This document shows, piece after piece, positions 27,988 to 29,610 of a stretch of DNA of 29,610 nucleotides; within the stretch, counting starts at the first letter, position 1; each line of letters starts with the position of its first letter. The notes under the pieces are model-generated. The model was not told the origin of the DNA, made no database searches, and saw only the letters and a list, made by a program, of their open reading frames with translations. Source of the stretch: Syntrophomonadaceae bacterium (GTDB lineage: Bacteria > Bacillota > Dethiobacteria > DTU022). Location of the stretch: positions 1 through 29,610 of the forward strand of contig SLSE01000221.1 of the NCBI GenBank assembly GCA_007130585.1, in the 5' to 3' direction. The position numbers and the translations under genes are program-made.

Positions 27988-29610
27988 TTAATCTTCGCCG
28001 TTTTCATCCTCTTCCTCATCTTCCACTTCATCCTGCTCTTCATCTTCAATATCCTCGGGGATATTGCCGCTGTAGGTATTATCGTCAGGGTCACTCAGGT
28101 CGATGCTGGCGTCGCCGAAGCCAATAAAAGCTCCGCCCAGTTCAGCGCTGTTGCCGGTAAAATCATTTTCCCTGAGCGTGACCATCGATTCTTCATAAGC
28201 TACCAGGGCGCCCCCGACATCAGAAGCGCTGTTGCCGGTAAATGAGTTGCCCCTTATTTCAGCAACAGCGTTATTTACCAGGATCAACCCTCCGCCGGAA
28301 CCTTCCATGGCTGCATTATCAGTAACCATATTGTTAATCATCGTCAGGGAAGACCTTTGAATAATCAAGCCGCCGCCTGTTGCCGCCTGGTTACCGGTAA
28401 TCGTATTGTCCTCCAGGTAGGCAGTTGACTCCTCGGCGACAACCAGTCCACCCCCGGCCCTTCCGGCGGTATTTTCATCAATGATATTGCCGACAATCTC
28501 AGGCGCGGAGCTATTTAAAAGCGCTATGCCGGCCCCGTCCTGCTGAACAATGTTTTTCTGTATGGTGTTGCTGTTGATGGTTGGCGATGAATCCCGGGCA
28601 TATATGCCGCCGCCTCCCAGCAGCACTGTATTCTCTGAAATGGTGTTATCGATTATGGTTGCCTCTGAACCGTCCGTCAGCGCTATGCCCCCGCCGTTAT
28701 CGTCGGTATAGTTCCTGTTGATCTGGTTGTTGCTGATCGTGGGAGCTGCAGCGCTTCCGGAAACCGAAATGCCCCCGCCGAGGTTCCTGGCCGTATTTCT
28801 GGTTATATCATTGCCGTCAATGGTGGGGGATGAATCGATTACCGAAATTCCGCCGCCGGTCCAGATTGATGAATTGTTGCGTATAGTATTGTCTGTAATA
28901 ACCGGATCAGCCAACCATACTGCGATTGCTCCTCCGCCGGTGGCAGAGTTATTGTGCATTTCGTTAGCGCTGATCGAGGGAGAGGAGCCAAAATCTACCG
29001 AGATTGCTCCTCCAAGATACCTGGAGCGGTTGTGCCGGAAAGTATTTTCTTCAATGATGGGGCTTGATTCCCAAACCATGATCCCCGCACCGCTGTACGA
29101 ACTATTGCCGTCCAGGATGTTGTCGCGGATAACGGGGTTCGAATTGCCCAGAACGGCAATTCCGCCTCCGTCAAGCTCCACGTTATTGCCGGTAATTATA
29201 TTGCCGGTAATTGTCGGGGAACTTCCTCCCGAGATAAAAATACCCCCGCCGAAATAGCCCTCGCTGACAACTTCTTCTTCATCTTCTTCATAAACAACCT
29301 GATCCCTGGTGCCAGCCCCGTTGGTTATTGTAAAACCCTGCAAAACGGCGCCTTCGCCTTCGCCATTCCGGAAGGATACAACCGTACCTCTTTTGCGGCC
29401 GTCAATTACCGTTCCGGCGACTACTTCCGGATCTTCAGGATCGCTGCTTCTGAGTGTTATATTCTTTCCTGAAAAATCTATCTGCTCGTAATAGACACCC
29501 GGCTCCACAATAATAACAGCGCCGTCTTCAGCGGCGTCAATTGCTTCCTGGATCGTACGGTGATCGCCGGGAACGGAAATGTTGGAATTGGAAAGCGATG
29601 GTAAGGCCAA
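27988..29610 (-). CDS. Right-handed parallel beta-helix repeat protein with acidic tail (N-terminus beyond right edge)
   Basis: About 540 residues are visible and the frame is open to the right edge, so the start and any signal peptide are missing. Early in the visible part, VPGDHRTIQEAIDAAEDGAVIIVEPGVY (given in two overlapping family motifs, TIQEAI and VEPGVY) is the typical beginning of a pectate-lyase-like solenoid. About 15 coils of 24-27 residues follow, each with the pattern GGGI...SSPTI..N.I..N. The last 25 residues are almost all Asp/Glu (EDEEQDEVEDEEEDE) and contain no membrane anchor or sortase motif. It is most likely an extracellular or cell-surface protein. Catalytic residues for polysaccharide cleavage cannot be identified, so enzyme versus structural protein is open. 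Confidence 0.88.
   Translation of the reverse strand: MALPSLSNSNISVPGDHRTIQEAIDAAEDGAVIIVEPGVYYEQIDFSGKNITLRSSDPEDPEVVAGTVIDGRKRGTVVSFRNGEGEGAVLQGFTITNGAGTRDQVVYEEDEEEVVSEGYFGGGIFISGGSSPTITGNIITGNNVELDGGGIAVLGNSNPVIRDNILDGNSSYSGAGIMVWESSPIIEENTFRHNRSRYLGGAISVDFGSSPSISANEMHNNSATGGGAIAVWLADPVITDNTIRNNSSIWTGGGISVIDSSPTIDGNDITRNTARNLGGGISVSGSAAAPTISNNQINRNYTDDNGGGIALTDGSEATIIDNTISENTVLLGGGGIYARDSSPTINSNTIQKNIVQQDGAGIALLNSSAPEIVGNIIDENTAGRAGGGLVVAEESTAYLEDNTITGNQAATGGGLIIQRSSLTMINNMVTDNAAMEGSGGGLILVNNAVAEIRGNSFTGNSASDVGGALVAYEESMVTLRENDFTGNSAELGGAFIGFGDASIDLSDPDDNTYSGNIPEDIEDEEQDEVEDEEEDENGED

Noticed and set aside
28000..29600. DNA-level tandem repeats in the beta-helix gene
   Set aside because: The repetition is at the protein level (about 25-residue coils); the nucleotide copies are too divergent to call a DNA repeat array.

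Overview
The window looks like the chromosome of an anaerobic, low-oxygen-adapted Bacillota (clostridial or Dethiobacter/Syntrophomonas-like lineage). The signs are strong AAGGAGG ribosome binding sites, frequent TTG/GTG starts, TTGACA-17-TATAAT promoters, mrfAB and CadC-type genes, a lysine-fermentation gene set, a corrinoid methyltransferase operon and a selenocysteine-containing gene. No rRNA, tRNA, CRISPR array, insertion sequence or prophage was seen. Coding is dense. The two gene-free stretches longer than 300 bases are structured leader regions.

Left part (1-5460): a minus-strand operon encodes an MttB-superfamily methyltransferase, its corrinoid protein and a SAM-dependent methyltransferase that runs off the left edge. 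It has a long leader with a terminator-like hairpin, and a second hairpin between the Shine-Dalgarno sequence and the TTG start. A plus-strand CDF metal transporter follows. It converges on a 72-residue glutaredoxin-like selenoprotein whose UGA lies three codons before the true stop and is followed by a bacterial SECIS-like hairpin. This is the most important point in the window: a standard gene call ends the protein at the UGA.

Middle (5332-17275): nadE, mnmG and a YhcC-type radical SAM gene form a plus-strand operon. Converging on it is a minus-strand set made of an iron-sulfur/winged-helix protein followed by kdd, kal and kce, the later steps of lysine fermentation through 3,5-diaminohexanoate to acetoacetate and crotonyl-CoA. 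The plus-strand pair mrfA-mrfB (helicase and exonuclease for mitomycin-type DNA damage) follows.

Right part (17305-29610): metY-metX-metW make methionine by direct sulfhydrylation, behind a 230-nt leader with competing hairpins. Next come a DtxR-family repressor divergent from an MFS transporter, lgt with a lipoprotein MsrB, a CoA-disulfide reductase/rhodanese fusion, and a CadC-type repressor with a heavy-metal permease. Last is a large right-handed beta-helix protein with a very acidic C-terminus, cut by the right edge and ending near a perfect 36-bp palindromic terminator.

Themes joining the genes are one-carbon and sulfur metabolism (corrinoid methyl transfer, methionine synthesis, methionine sulfoxide repair, persulfide/CoA disulfide reduction), thiol/selenol redox chemistry and metal handling. 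Several genes have long leaders with terminator-like hairpins close to the start codon and no riboswitch class I can name.
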